Of a DNA stretch of 38,605 nt, positions 17,701-24,077 are shown piece after piece. The DNA is from Candidatus Aminicenantota bacterium (GTDB lineage: Bacteria; Acidobacteriota; Aminicenantia; UBA2199). Below the pieces are notes generated by a model that was given only the letters and a program-made list of their open reading frames with translations, was not told the origin of the DNA and made no database searches. The stretch spans positions 1,615 through 40,219 of the forward strand of contig WVZO01000153.1 in NCBI GenBank assembly GCA_011772425.1, in the 5' to 3' direction. The position numbers were made by a program, and so were the translations under genes. Each line of letters begins with the position of its first letter. Position 1 is the first letter of the stretch.

Positions 17701-18495
17701 GTTAGAACATAAGCCTTGCTTTGTGGTGTAGACGGTCATGATTTTGCCGTTCCAACAGTAAGCGCCATTTCCTAATGTGGCAAACCAGAGGTTTCCTTTT
17801 TTATCTTCCAGGATATGTTCAACTTCATAATCGGATAAACGCTCCGTGAACGGACATTGAATAAATGTAAGAGTCTGAGGGTCAAATTTACTGACACCTT
17901 TAGACGTGCCAATCCACAAATTTCCTTCCCGGTCCTGGGTAATAGTCCTGGTTTTGTTATGGGCCAGGCCCTGGTCAGCGGAAAAATTGATAAACGGCTT
18001 GTTGGGATTAGCGGTGTCAAATCGACTGATTCCACCGGCATATGTACCCAGCCATAAATAACCGCTGCGGTCTTCCTGGATTACCCAGACGGTATCGTCA
18101 GGTAAACCGTCTTTTTTAGTATAACTGGTAAAGGATTTACCGTCGTATTTATTGAGCCCGTAATCGGTCCCGAACCACAGGTTGCCCTGGTGGTCTTCAA
18201 TAATCATATAGACGAAATTATCGCTTAAACCGTCTTTTGTGGAATAATTGGCAAAGGTTTTTCCATCAAAGCGGCTCACACCACCCCCCCAGGTTCCTAT
18301 CCACAAATACCCGCGGCTGTCCTGGAAAACAACATAAACCTGGGATTGGGCCAAACCCTCCTCTACGGAATAGCTCCTGAAATTATAGTGCAGGGCAAAA
18401 CCAATGTGCGAAAAAAACAGGAGCCCCAAAAAAATAAACAGGGCCATAAGAATCTCTAAATTTTTTACTTTTTTTGCTGACCCATTCCTTGTCAT
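14749..18495 (-). CDS. Two-component propeller hybrid histidine kinase (copy 2)
   Basis: A paralogue of the downstream gene (69 bases away) with the same domains. Residue numbers here refer to the ORF-track start at 18528: propeller Reg_prop repeats to ~690, Y_Y_Y at ~715-785, transmembrane helix at ~795-815, coiled coil, HisKA with His near 889 ('GVAHDLNN'), HATPase ('GTGLGMSVVWG') and receiver with Asp near 1186. I prefer the ATG at 18495 because it starts with a basic region before the signal helix 'ALFIFLGLLFFSHIGFA'; an even later Met (18447) is possible. The receiver and kinase parts are nearly the same as copy 1 while the propellers differ more, so the two probably sense different ligands. 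The extra segment 'GPTLLPCLPGN' before the Y_Y_Y domain is absent from copy 1. Confidence 0.95.
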   Translation of the reverse strand: MTRNGSAKKVKNLEILMALFIFLGLLFFSHIGFALHYNFRSYSVEEGLAQSQVYVVFQDSRGYLWIGTWGGGVSRFDGKTFANYSTKDGLSDNFVYMIIEDHQGNLWFGTDYGLNKYDGKSFTSYTKKDGLPDDTVWVIQEDRSGYLWLGTYAGGISRFDTANPNKPFINFSADQGLAHNKTRTITQDREGNLWIGTSKGVSKFDPQTLTFIQCPFTERLSDYEVEHILEDKKGNLWFATLGNGAYCWNGKIMTVYTTKQGLCSNEVNHILEDSRGDLWFATAHGASYLNRRTHNFTSYTPKEGLSHNNVSWVMESREGPLWFATDSGVSQFRGKAFSYLTVNDGLMDNTVWSIWEDINGEMWLSTEKCVAKYNKKDSSIVTVPDGWGGGIPYSFYKDSRGNLWFGTGKTLIKYNGKTYTDMENILNVDAVNIVAIYEDSGGNLWFGSEDHGVKKYDEKTKTITSFIEKDGLLHNTVSAVIEDPRGNIWIGTSRGINIYDGKKQEITDITITTENGLTNRVINSLLEDKDENLWIGTYGGGVLKYTFDESRDILKGTFESFSSKDGLVDDEVLLMIFDNNANLWIGTNKGITLLDVAQFNETGKKVLKYYGKEDGFIGIECNQNAVYKDKEGNLWFGTIKGAVKYDPEEDQPNPVEPATHITNVKLFFEEVDLFLYSRDKQDRMKAGPTLLPCLPGNLELPHNKNHLTFEFIGISLTVPEKVRYRVKLEGFDQDWSPASESNFVTYSNLLPGEYIFKVKASNNSGIWNQEPTVYSFRIKAPYWMTWWFYMLVGAAIISTVFGFVKSRERHLKKRQRKLEEQVRLRTLELQEEKKKVEQINRELEQRVEERTQKLKKAHKQLLHAQKMEAIGTLAAGVAHDLNNVMAGIVSYPELLLLQLPKESPDESPLRKSILRIQRSGEKAAAIVQDLLTLARRSIEVEEVVNLNHIVSECMKSPELGKILSYHPWADVEIRLGEGLKNMVGSPLHLCKTLMNLVSNAVEAIPGQGNVTITTFNKYLDQPLDGYDEVAAGDYVALSVSDTGVGMSEEDATHIFEPFYTKKKMGKSGTGLGMSVVWGTVQDHKGYITIQSEKGKGSTFTLYFPATHKKEEKSEKQTILQNLMGNGESILVVDDVEDQGEIATLMLKKLGYSVQAVSSGEAAVDFVEKNPVDLLVLDMIMEPGISGLETYKRILRLYPQQKAVIISGYTETEEVKEAQRLGAGTYVKKPFGMEGIGKAVKDELSKTIK

Positions 18496-18554
18496 CAGTA
18501 TATTATTGTATAAAAAAATTAAGTGCATGTAAAGAAAAGGAGAAGAAAAAAATA

Positions 18555-19184
18555 TTAGAAATCGTAGAGGTCCTTCTTATAACAGAAAAGCGTAAAATCA
18601 TGCGGCAAATAAGTGTGATCAAACCGGACATTGACGCAGAATTTAACGGTTTCTGCCAGGATGTCAAGGGGATGGTAATAGAACGTCTCCGGGTGGGGTT
18701 TCCGGGTAAGGGCAGAGGTCATGGTGATGGCAATCCCGATTTTTGCCAGGTTAACCATCTCTTGAATCAGCCGCATGGTCATGTCCATGTTCATTGTGGA
18801 TTCGAATTTCAGGTTTAAGGGGCCGTTGGATATGACATAATCAAATTGCCGGTCCAACTTATCTTCAATGATATCAAAGACAAAGAATTTATCTTTAATA
18901 TCCGGGTGTTTTTCTTGTGCGATTTCGATCATCCGGGGATTGATTTCAATACCGGTATAGTCGCAATTAATGCCTTTTTCTTTTAAAAAGTCAAAAAAGC
19001 CACCAATACCGCAGCCCACATCCAGCAGGGTTTTGTTGTTAAAATCTCCCAGGTCCAAGATTTTTTCAAACCGTTTCCGGTGGGAAATTTTGGATTGGGC
19101 CACGACATAATGCTCATCATCGGATTCATCCAACAGGCCGCTGAAATATGTAAGGTTTTTTTCTTTGACTTTTTTGTAATCCAT
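18555..19184 (-). CDS. Class I SAM-dependent methyltransferase
   Basis: A 209-residue protein with the AdoMet-binding motif I 'LLDVGCGIGG' (about 53-62) followed by an acidic strand-end 'YTGIEINP' (motif II), 'FFVFDIIED' and 'DYVISNGPLNLK' (the post-motif catalytic loop region). Length and order match the Rossmann-fold methyltransferases of the Methyltransf_11/25 type. AAGGA six bases before the ATG supports the start. It lies at the tail of the glycan block but is separated from it by a toxin-antitoxin pair and repeats. The substrate cannot be told from the sequence; sugar, lipid or small molecule are all possible. The gene ends 59 bases before the first hybrid kinase. Confidence 0.85.
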   Translation of the reverse strand: MDYKKVKEKNLTYFSGLLDESDDEHYVVAQSKISHRKRFEKILDLGDFNNKTLLDVGCGIGGFFDFLKEKGINCDYTGIEINPRMIEIAQEKHPDIKDKFFVFDIIEDKLDRQFDYVISNGPLNLKFESTMNMDMTMRLIQEMVNLAKIGIAITMTSALTRKPHPETFYYHPLDILAETVKFCVNVRFDHTYLPHDFTLFCYKKDLYDF

Positions 19185-19203
19185 TGGTTGTCCTTTTTTT
19201 TAA

Positions 19204-19223
19204 AACCACGAAGGGGCGTGAAG
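19204..19223. repeat. CACGAAGG-type dispersed repeat
   Basis: 'AACCACGAAGGGGCGTGAAG', just upstream of the methyltransferase ribosome site. Confidence 0.6.
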
Positions 19224-19252
19224 TGCAATCTTCAAGTTTTAACCACGTGTTA

Positions 19253-19639
19253 CTACCAATATGTTTTTATAGGATATTGTTTGATGTAAGGATCGGATGT
19301 AAGAATTGTTAATTTATCGACTTTTGCCTGAGCGACCAACATCCTGTCAAATGGGTCTTTATGAATTTCCGGCAAATTGTATATCTCAAAAGAGTGCTCC
19401 ATGGTAATATTTAAAATATCAACAGCATTAATATTCAAATGTTCTTTTATAAATCCTTTTGGATTATCTGGTAAATCAAGCTTTCTGAGTTTTGACTTTA
19501 CCATCATTTCCCAGATACTGGCTGCGCTTAAAAACAGGGTGTTTTTCTTGTTTTTGATAATGTCTTTTATATTTTGGGATAACCTGGGGGAATCCTTTAT
19601 CCACCACAAAAATACATGAGTATCTAGCAGGTATTTCAC
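19253..19639 (-). CDS. PIN-domain toxin (VapC-like ribonuclease)
   Basis: A 128-residue PIN-domain protein. The metal-coordinating acidic residues are visible: D6 ('LLDTHVFLWW'), E44 ('SIWEMMVKSK'), D98 ('DPFDRMLVAQA') and D116 ('TSDPYIKQY'). The 'LLDTHVFLWW' opening and 'HKDPFDRMLVAQA' are hallmarks of the PIN_Sll0205-type VapC toxins, which are Mg-dependent RNases cleaving specific RNAs when freed from antitoxin. Its start overlaps the end of the antitoxin gene by four bases, the usual layout for translational coupling of such pairs. The active site looks intact, so it is probably functional. The target RNA is unknown. Confidence 0.92.
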   Translation of the reverse strand: MKYLLDTHVFLWWIKDSPRLSQNIKDIIKNKKNTLFLSAASIWEMMVKSKLRKLDLPDNPKGFIKEHLNINAVDILNITMEHSFEIYNLPEIHKDPFDRMLVAQAKVDKLTILTSDPYIKQYPIKTYW

Positions 19640-19860
19640 TGGTAGAACTGTTTAGCTATCTCTTCATCCAATGGTTCTTCAAAATCATCAGACATGAAGA
19701 ATTTACCTTTTGCCGACCCTGGTTTTCTTTCTCCTCGGGACCTGTCTTTCTCATCTATCATTAGGATCACTTTAACGTTTTTTGATTCAAATTCCTGGTA
19801 TTCATCCGGTATATGAATCATTTTCCCTTCTGCGACGGTTTCAAACTCAACAGCGTACAT
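19636..19860 (-). CDS. VapB-type antitoxin (DUF2281-like)
   Basis: A 74-residue protein read immediately before the PIN toxin. The N-terminal 'FETVAEGKMIHIPDEYQEFESKNVKVILMI' resembles the beta-rich DNA-binding half of small VapB-like antitoxins. The C-terminal 'GSAKGKFFMSDDFEEPLDEEIAKQF' is the conserved toxin-neutralising tail seen in antitoxins paired with PIN_Sll0205 toxins. GGAGG lies seven bases before the ATG, and a near-consensus promoter sits just upstream, so the pair is a self-contained unit inserted into the glycan block. The antitoxin is expected to bind its own promoter as a complex with the toxin and repress it. Confidence 0.85.
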   Translation of the reverse strand: MYAVEFETVAEGKMIHIPDEYQEFESKNVKVILMIDEKDRSRGERKPGSAKGKFFMSDDFEEPLDEEIAKQFYQ

Positions 19861-19888
19861 TTAAAAACCTCCACTTATTTTCTATTTA

Positions 19889-19917
19889 AATATAACTCGA
19901 TTTCAAAAATTTGTCAA
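19889..19917 (-). promoter_or_regulatory. Promoter of the vapBC-type pair
   Basis: TTGACA (19917-19912), a 17-bp spacer and TATATT (19894-19889), about 29 bases upstream of the antitoxin start. Both hexamers are close to consensus; this is the best promoter seen in the window. Confidence 0.7.
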
Positions 19918-20015
19918 CCTTTTTTACCAGGGATTTGCACCTTTTTATCTTCCTATCTTCCCTCATTTTTTCGCGTACTTCGCGCTTTTAACCGCATTGT
20001 AAATGCCCTTCGCGG

Positions 20016-20702
20016 TTAAATATTTTTTAATATTTCAGCACTTTGGGGGCCGCAGTTGAACAGCAGGTCAATGGCAGATAAACCGAGTATAAAATCGCCC
20101 CACAACTGGAGATATTCCGGATGTTTGAAATCATAGACCACCAGTTCGATGTTGTTTTGCCGGAACATTTCCTGTTCCTGGTATTTCTGACCGCCAAAAC
20201 CGGAAAGGTATTGGCTGGCACCAACAGCTTTGCAGATAGTCACCAGTCGTTCCGTTGATTGGCCGCTGATCCCTGCCAATTCAGAGGACTTCACCATCGG
20301 GGTTTTAACCTCAAATGCCTGTGCCAACCATTGAATTAATTCAATGTTCAATTCCGCGAGACTACGGTGGTCTTTTTGTAGGATAGTTTCAAATTCCGGG
20401 AAATAGATTTTGTAATAGGGAGCCTTGCCGTAAGAGGATTGGAGGGTGCCCTGGATTTTTTTCTTCCAGATATTATCGGTTTCCAGTTCCACTTCAGAGA
20501 CCAACTGGTGATAGCGGCCTTTTTTCTTTACCGGGACGGACAGCCATTTTTCGCCTTGTTGAGTTTTAATCTTCACACGGCTGGTGACGCTTCTACGGTT
20601 ATACTGGACATCGTCCAAGAAGACGAAGCGGTGGCATTTCAGCATTTTGTAGAAATAGCCACTCCAGGGGATAAAATTAGGTTGATGAATCGCTGCAATC
20701 AT
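20016..20702 (-). CDS. WbqC-like family protein
   Basis: A 228-residue protein. The opening 'IAAIHQPNFIPWSGYFYKM' and the 'FLDDVQYNRRSVTSRVKIKT' block are the signature of the WbqC-like family (PF08889), found in O-antigen and other surface polysaccharide clusters. The family's reaction is poorly defined; it is often linked to amino-sugar or glycine/acyl modification of surface glycans. The protein is soluble, probably cytoplasmic, and of normal length. It starts 11 bases after the glycosyltransferase stop. The last part 'LGLSAIDLLFNCGPQSAEIL' matches the usual end of the family. No separate promoter is seen, so it is probably co-transcribed with the genes before it. Confidence 0.9.
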   Translation of the reverse strand: MIAAIHQPNFIPWSGYFYKMLKCHRFVFLDDVQYNRRSVTSRVKIKTQQGEKWLSVPVKKKGRYHQLVSEVELETDNIWKKKIQGTLQSSYGKAPYYKIYFPEFETILQKDHRSLAELNIELIQWLAQAFEVKTPMVKSSELAGISGQSTERLVTICKAVGASQYLSGFGGQKYQEQEMFRQNNIELVVYDFKHPEYLQLWGDFILGLSAIDLLFNCGPQSAEILKNI

Positions 20703-20713
20703 CTTTTTATTTT

Positions 20714-21967
20714 TTAAGCCACAGAGGACACAGAGTTTATTAAACCATCAAGCTTCTCCATCTGGGTTTTGACGGAATATTGTTCAATCTTCTCGTGATC
20801 CGCTTCAAGGGAATTGTAAAAATTACGATCCGTGACAATCTTCCTCAGCAAATCCGCAATGGCTTCCACCTGCTGCGGATGCACAACCCAACCGGTTTTA
20901 GTTTCATTGATTATATCCTCCAATACGGTTTTGTGAGTCAACGCCAAAATAGGTTTACCTGCATAAAGATACTCAAAAATTTTAGCAGAGGTAGAACTTC
21001 GACGATCCGGCAGGGTAATGATTAACAACAAATCCCCGGCTCTCTGAAACGCCAGAGATTTCTTCCGCTCCACAAACCCATGAAGAACTATGAAACCTTT
21101 ATCAATTAAATCCTTAACCTCCAGTAATTCCCCTTTCCGGTACTCACCCACCAGGTGAATTTTTATTTTCTTTACCAGGTCCTTCTCCTTTTCAATCAAC
21201 AGCCTGACCGCAGCAAAGAAAAAATCCACCCGGTTGTACTTATCGGATAAGGCAAAACGCCCGGTAAATACAATGTTAAAATCAGAGGAGTCGAAGCGGA
21301 TGCCCTCCGGCAGACCCTCTAAATCCTCCGGGTCAAACGCATTAGAGATAACATCTACATACGGAAGGTGATAGGTTTCTCGATAGTAGTCCGTAATGGG
21401 TTGGGCAATCGAAGTAACAGCCGCCGAATAAGACGCCGCTTCCTTTTCAATTTCCGCATATTTCTCACGGATGCACCGGTACTGCCGCATCCGCCTGGTC
21501 TCAATGGGTTCAAACATCAATCCGTCCCGGAAATCCGATATAAGAGAAATATTGCATTTCTTCGATAAATAGAGACCGATTTCCAGCGTCTCCACCGGCG
21601 GATACGTGGCAATAATCACATCCGGTTTGACCTGCTTAATAATGGCATCGCTGTTCTTAAGCACTTTGCGTTTCCACCAGGTATAGATAGAATGATAGAT
21701 TCCCAATTTGTTCAACACTTCAGTAAACAACCGCAGCACCAGCCACTGGATTTTCTTACGAATACCAGTGCGCTCTTTGTTATAACTGGTATCACGGATA
21801 CGGATAATCCGGGGATTCCCCGGCTCGGTTTTGTTTTTCCCATAGGTATGGGTCAGGATAGTAACATCATGCCCAAACCGGGCCAGGTATTTTCCCATTT
21901 TCACCGGCCGTATAGTACCACCCGTACTAATGGGAGGATAGTAATACGCAATAATCAGTAGTTTCAT
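20714..21967 (-). CDS. GT4-type glycosyltransferase
   Basis: A ~417-residue GT-B fold glycosyltransferase of family 4. The N-terminus 'MKLLIIAYYYPPISTGGTIRPVKMGKYLARFGHDVTILT' is the acceptor-binding Rossmann start, with the glycine-rich loop typical of GT4. The C-terminal half has 'FNIVFTGRF', 'IHLVGE', 'VERKKSLAFQRAGDLLLIIT' and 'SAKIFEYLYAGKPILAL', which bind nucleotide-sugar. I use the ATG at 21967: the track's 21988 start is a GTG lying in the CACGAAGG repeat and gives an odd lysine-rich leader. The C-terminal six residues are encoded by a repeat, so the original end may have been lost. Likely action: transfer of a sugar to a growing glycan at the cytoplasmic membrane face. Sugar and linkage unknown. 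Confidence 0.9.
   Translation of the reverse strand: MKLLIIAYYYPPISTGGTIRPVKMGKYLARFGHDVTILTHTYGKNKTEPGNPRIIRIRDTSYNKERTGIRKKIQWLVLRLFTEVLNKLGIYHSIYTWWKRKVLKNSDAIIKQVKPDVIIATYPPVETLEIGLYLSKKCNISLISDFRDGLMFEPIETRRMRQYRCIREKYAEIEKEAASYSAAVTSIAQPITDYYRETYHLPYVDVISNAFDPEDLEGLPEGIRFDSSDFNIVFTGRFALSDKYNRVDFFFAAVRLLIEKEKDLVKKIKIHLVGEYRKGELLEVKDLIDKGFIVLHGFVERKKSLAFQRAGDLLLIITLPDRRSSTSAKIFEYLYAGKPILALTHKTVLEDIINETKTGWVVHPQQVEAIADLLRKIVTDRNFYNSLEADHEKIEQYSVKTQMEKLDGLINSVSSVA
20718..20735. repeat. CACGAAGG-family variant forming the end of a coding region
   Basis: 'GCCACAGAGGACACAGAG' is read on the minus strand as the last residues (SVSSVA) before the glycosyltransferase stop. A dispersed repeat thus supplies the C-terminus. 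Confidence 0.55.
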
Positions 21968-21983
21968 GTTTATTTTTATTTTT

Positions 21984-22010
21984 ACCACGAAGGCACGAAG
22001 GACACGAAGG
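21984..22010. repeat. CACGAAGG repeat (three-unit copy)
   Basis: 'CCACGAAGGCACGAAGG' then 'ACACGAAGG'. It is the inverted partner of the copy at 22777-22805; together they bracket the methyltransferase gene. Confidence 0.8.
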
Positions 22011-22031
22011 TTAACGAAGAGAGAATTAAAT

Positions 22032-22766
22032 TTACTCTAGTGTTTTCCAGGCAACGATATATGCGTAATCTTTAAGAATATCCGTTCGTGCACTTTCAAT
22101 CATAGTAAATCCATGCTTCGCCAAAAGAGTTTCCAATTCCTCAATAGAATAACGCTTGTAACCCACATCAGACTTTTTTTCTTCAGTCTCTACATAAAAT
22201 TGAACATACAAATAACCACCCTCTTTACACAAAACATTGACCTTATCAAGAATCCCGGGGACCCTTTTTAAAGAAAGAACCTGGATGATACCAATCATAC
22301 ACACCAGGTCAAATTTCCCCCGGTTCTCAATATGAAAGCTTTCATCAATCTCAATGTCCAATACATGAATAGGAACACCCGGCACTAACTTGCAGGTAAA
22401 TTTCTCCACGATCTCCCTGGAAATATCAATGCCTTCCAGGTGAGTACCGGGCCAAACAACTTCCATTTGCTTCAGGTATCTGCCAGTTCCGCAGCCGATG
22501 TCCAACACAGCTTCAGGTTTGGGTACCACCCTGGCCAGGTTGTCCACCAATTCCACGATCTTCTGATTATCACCTTCATCTTTATAACCATCCACATCAC
22601 TGCAAGCAATGCCTACAATAGAATCAAAATGAAGGTCCCTGTAGTACCGTTTGAATTTAAGACTATCAAGGCCACAAGAATAAATCCATTTCCTGTAAGG
22701 CCCGAAATGCAGCAAAACCCGATGCAACCCTGTTAAGATATTCCCCGATATCTGTTTAATTTTCAT
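22032..22766 (-). CDS. Class I SAM-dependent methyltransferase
   Basis: A 244-residue protein with motif I 'VLDIGCGTGRYL' (about 87-98), acidic 'LEGIDISREIV', 'HVLDIEIDE' and 'FDLVCMIGIIQVL', a standard Rossmann methyltransferase. The ~85 residues before motif I are longer than average and basic, ending in a segment with two tryptophan/tyrosine-rich helices. The C-terminus ends with 'DYAYIVAWKTL', the typical final beta-strand pair. In a glycan cluster it probably O-methylates a sugar, but the substrate is not deducible. The gene is bracketed by inverted CACGAAGG repeats, as if it had entered as a cassette. Confidence 0.85.
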   Translation of the reverse strand: MKIKQISGNILTGLHRVLLHFGPYRKWIYSCGLDSLKFKRYYRDLHFDSIVGIACSDVDGYKDEGDNQKIVELVDNLARVVPKPEAVLDIGCGTGRYLKQMEVVWPGTHLEGIDISREIVEKFTCKLVPGVPIHVLDIEIDESFHIENRGKFDLVCMIGIIQVLSLKRVPGILDKVNVLCKEGGYLYVQFYVETEEKKSDVGYKRYSIEELETLLAKHGFTMIESARTDILKDYAYIVAWKTLE

Positions 22767-22776
22767 CTTTTATCTT

Positions 22777-22805
22777 CCTTCGTGTTTCTTCGTGTCCTTC
22801 GTGGC
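22777..22805. repeat. CACGAAGG repeat, inverted copy
   Basis: 'CCTTCGTGTTTCTTCGTG' then 'TCCTTCGTGG'. It abuts the stop codon of the next glycosyltransferase and is the reverse complement of the type at 21984-22010. Confidence 0.8.
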
Positions 22806-23935
22806 TACTCAATTAATCGTTCAACAATGCGGCCCAATTGTTCCATGTTCTTACTGGCGGTCAATTCGCCGGCGGCAAGGTGAGATTTTCTTTTATACCC
22901 CTCAATCTCTTCCGCAGTCAATCGATTTAACCGCGCAGCAATTTCCTTCGGTTCAAAACTATCTACCACAATCCCACATCCGTATCGATTGACGATTTCT
23001 GCCTGGGGCTCAGGGGAAGGACCGGTAACAATCGCCAACCGCGCCTGGAGAGATTCAAAAAATTTGTTGCCTAACCCATACCTGAAGTTAACCGTATAAG
23101 GTTTGAATACCAACAGCGAAATATCATAATCATTAGTTCGTGGAATAATTTCTTTTCGCTCTACAGGTTGAATTACAGAGACATTGCCGCGTTTTGCCGC
23201 CATTTTTTCCAACCGCCGGTAATACCGCGGAAATACAGGAAGCAGCATTAAATCCAGGTGAAACCCGGAATCCATATAATCCATTATACGAATCATCAAC
23301 TCCAACCTGCGATTGGGATTGGCAACACCATGCGTAATCATTCGGATGTTTTTTTTATCTACAGGCGACGGCTTCAAATCCACATACTCCACCGCATTGG
23401 TAATTACAATGGGATCAATGCCGTAATTTTTCTTATATTCGACGGCAACTCCAGGGGTGACGGTGATAATTTCATCGCATTGTTTCATATAGGTGCCACA
23501 AAGATATTCATTGAATCCCTGGAAAAAAAACCGCCAGGTCAGTTGATCTGCAAAATGCCGGGGAGCATATTCATGCGTATCCAGGAGAATTTTTGCACCA
23601 TTGGTGATCTTCAAAGCAAAGGGCAGCGTGTCCAGGTCATTGGCCAGGATGAGATCAAATTTGCTGCGCTGCAAAATGTCCAGCAGCGGTTGATATTCAT
23701 AAAGACTCCAGTATAACTTTTCATAACGACGCAGCTTGTATTCCACAGCCCGCCGCATACGTGTTAAACGGGAACGGGGAATAGGCTGGATTTTGAAAAA
23801 TTCAACTCCCTCAAGCTCCGGCCCGGTCCAACCTACCGCAGTTACCCGGTAATGCTTTCGCAAATAATCGATCTGCCGAAATACCCGGGGATCATTCTCC
23901 AAATCCGTAAAAGCAATTATTAAAACCTTTTTCAT
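22805..23935 (-). CDS. GT4-type glycosyltransferase
   Basis: A ~376-residue GT-B glycosyltransferase. The start at 23935 ('MKKVLIIAFTDLENDPRVFRQIDYLRK') fits the family; the track adds four residues from an upstream ATG at 23947. The pattern 'DPRV.RQ.DYL' with 'ILLDTHEYAP' and 'ITVTPGVA' is shared with Glyco_trans_4-like proteins of capsule clusters. The C-terminal nucleotide-sugar site is at 'NDYDISLLVFKP' and 'RYGLGNKFFESLQARLAIVTG'. It probably adds a residue to the glycan unit. Upstream in the transcript is the polysaccharide deacetylase, separated by a 93-bp inverted repeat, so the two may be less tightly coupled than other neighbours. Confidence 0.9.
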   Translation of the reverse strand: MKKVLIIAFTDLENDPRVFRQIDYLRKHYRVTAVGWTGPELEGVEFFKIQPIPRSRLTRMRRAVEYKLRRYEKLYWSLYEYQPLLDILQRSKFDLILANDLDTLPFALKITNGAKILLDTHEYAPRHFADQLTWRFFFQGFNEYLCGTYMKQCDEIITVTPGVAVEYKKNYGIDPIVITNAVEYVDLKPSPVDKKNIRMITHGVANPNRRLELMIRIMDYMDSGFHLDLMLLPVFPRYYRRLEKMAAKRGNVSVIQPVERKEIIPRTNDYDISLLVFKPYTVNFRYGLGNKFFESLQARLAIVTGPSPEPQAEIVNRYGCGIVVDSFEPKEIAARLNRLTAEEIEGYKRKSHLAAGELTASKNMEQLGRIVERLIE

Positions 23936-23980
23936 TACCGTGCCCACAACCCGGACGAGCCGGAACCAAAAAGAAAATTA

Positions 23981-24073
23981 GCCACTAAGACACGAAGGCA
24001 CGAAGGCACACAAAGGAATTTTATTATAAAAATATTTTTTTGTGTTTCTTTGTGTCTTGGTGTCTTTGTGGCC
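23981..24073. repeat. Palindromic CACGAAGG/CACAAAGG repeat pair (93 bp)
   Basis: Left arm 'GCCACTAAGACACGAAGG...' and right arm '...TGTCTTTGTGGCC' are imperfect reverse complements around an AT-rich centre with T-runs. It fills the gap between glycosyltransferase and deacetylase genes and could form a long RNA hairpin (attenuation or processing site), or be an empty cassette site. Confidence 0.75.
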
Positions 24074-24077
24074 ATCA

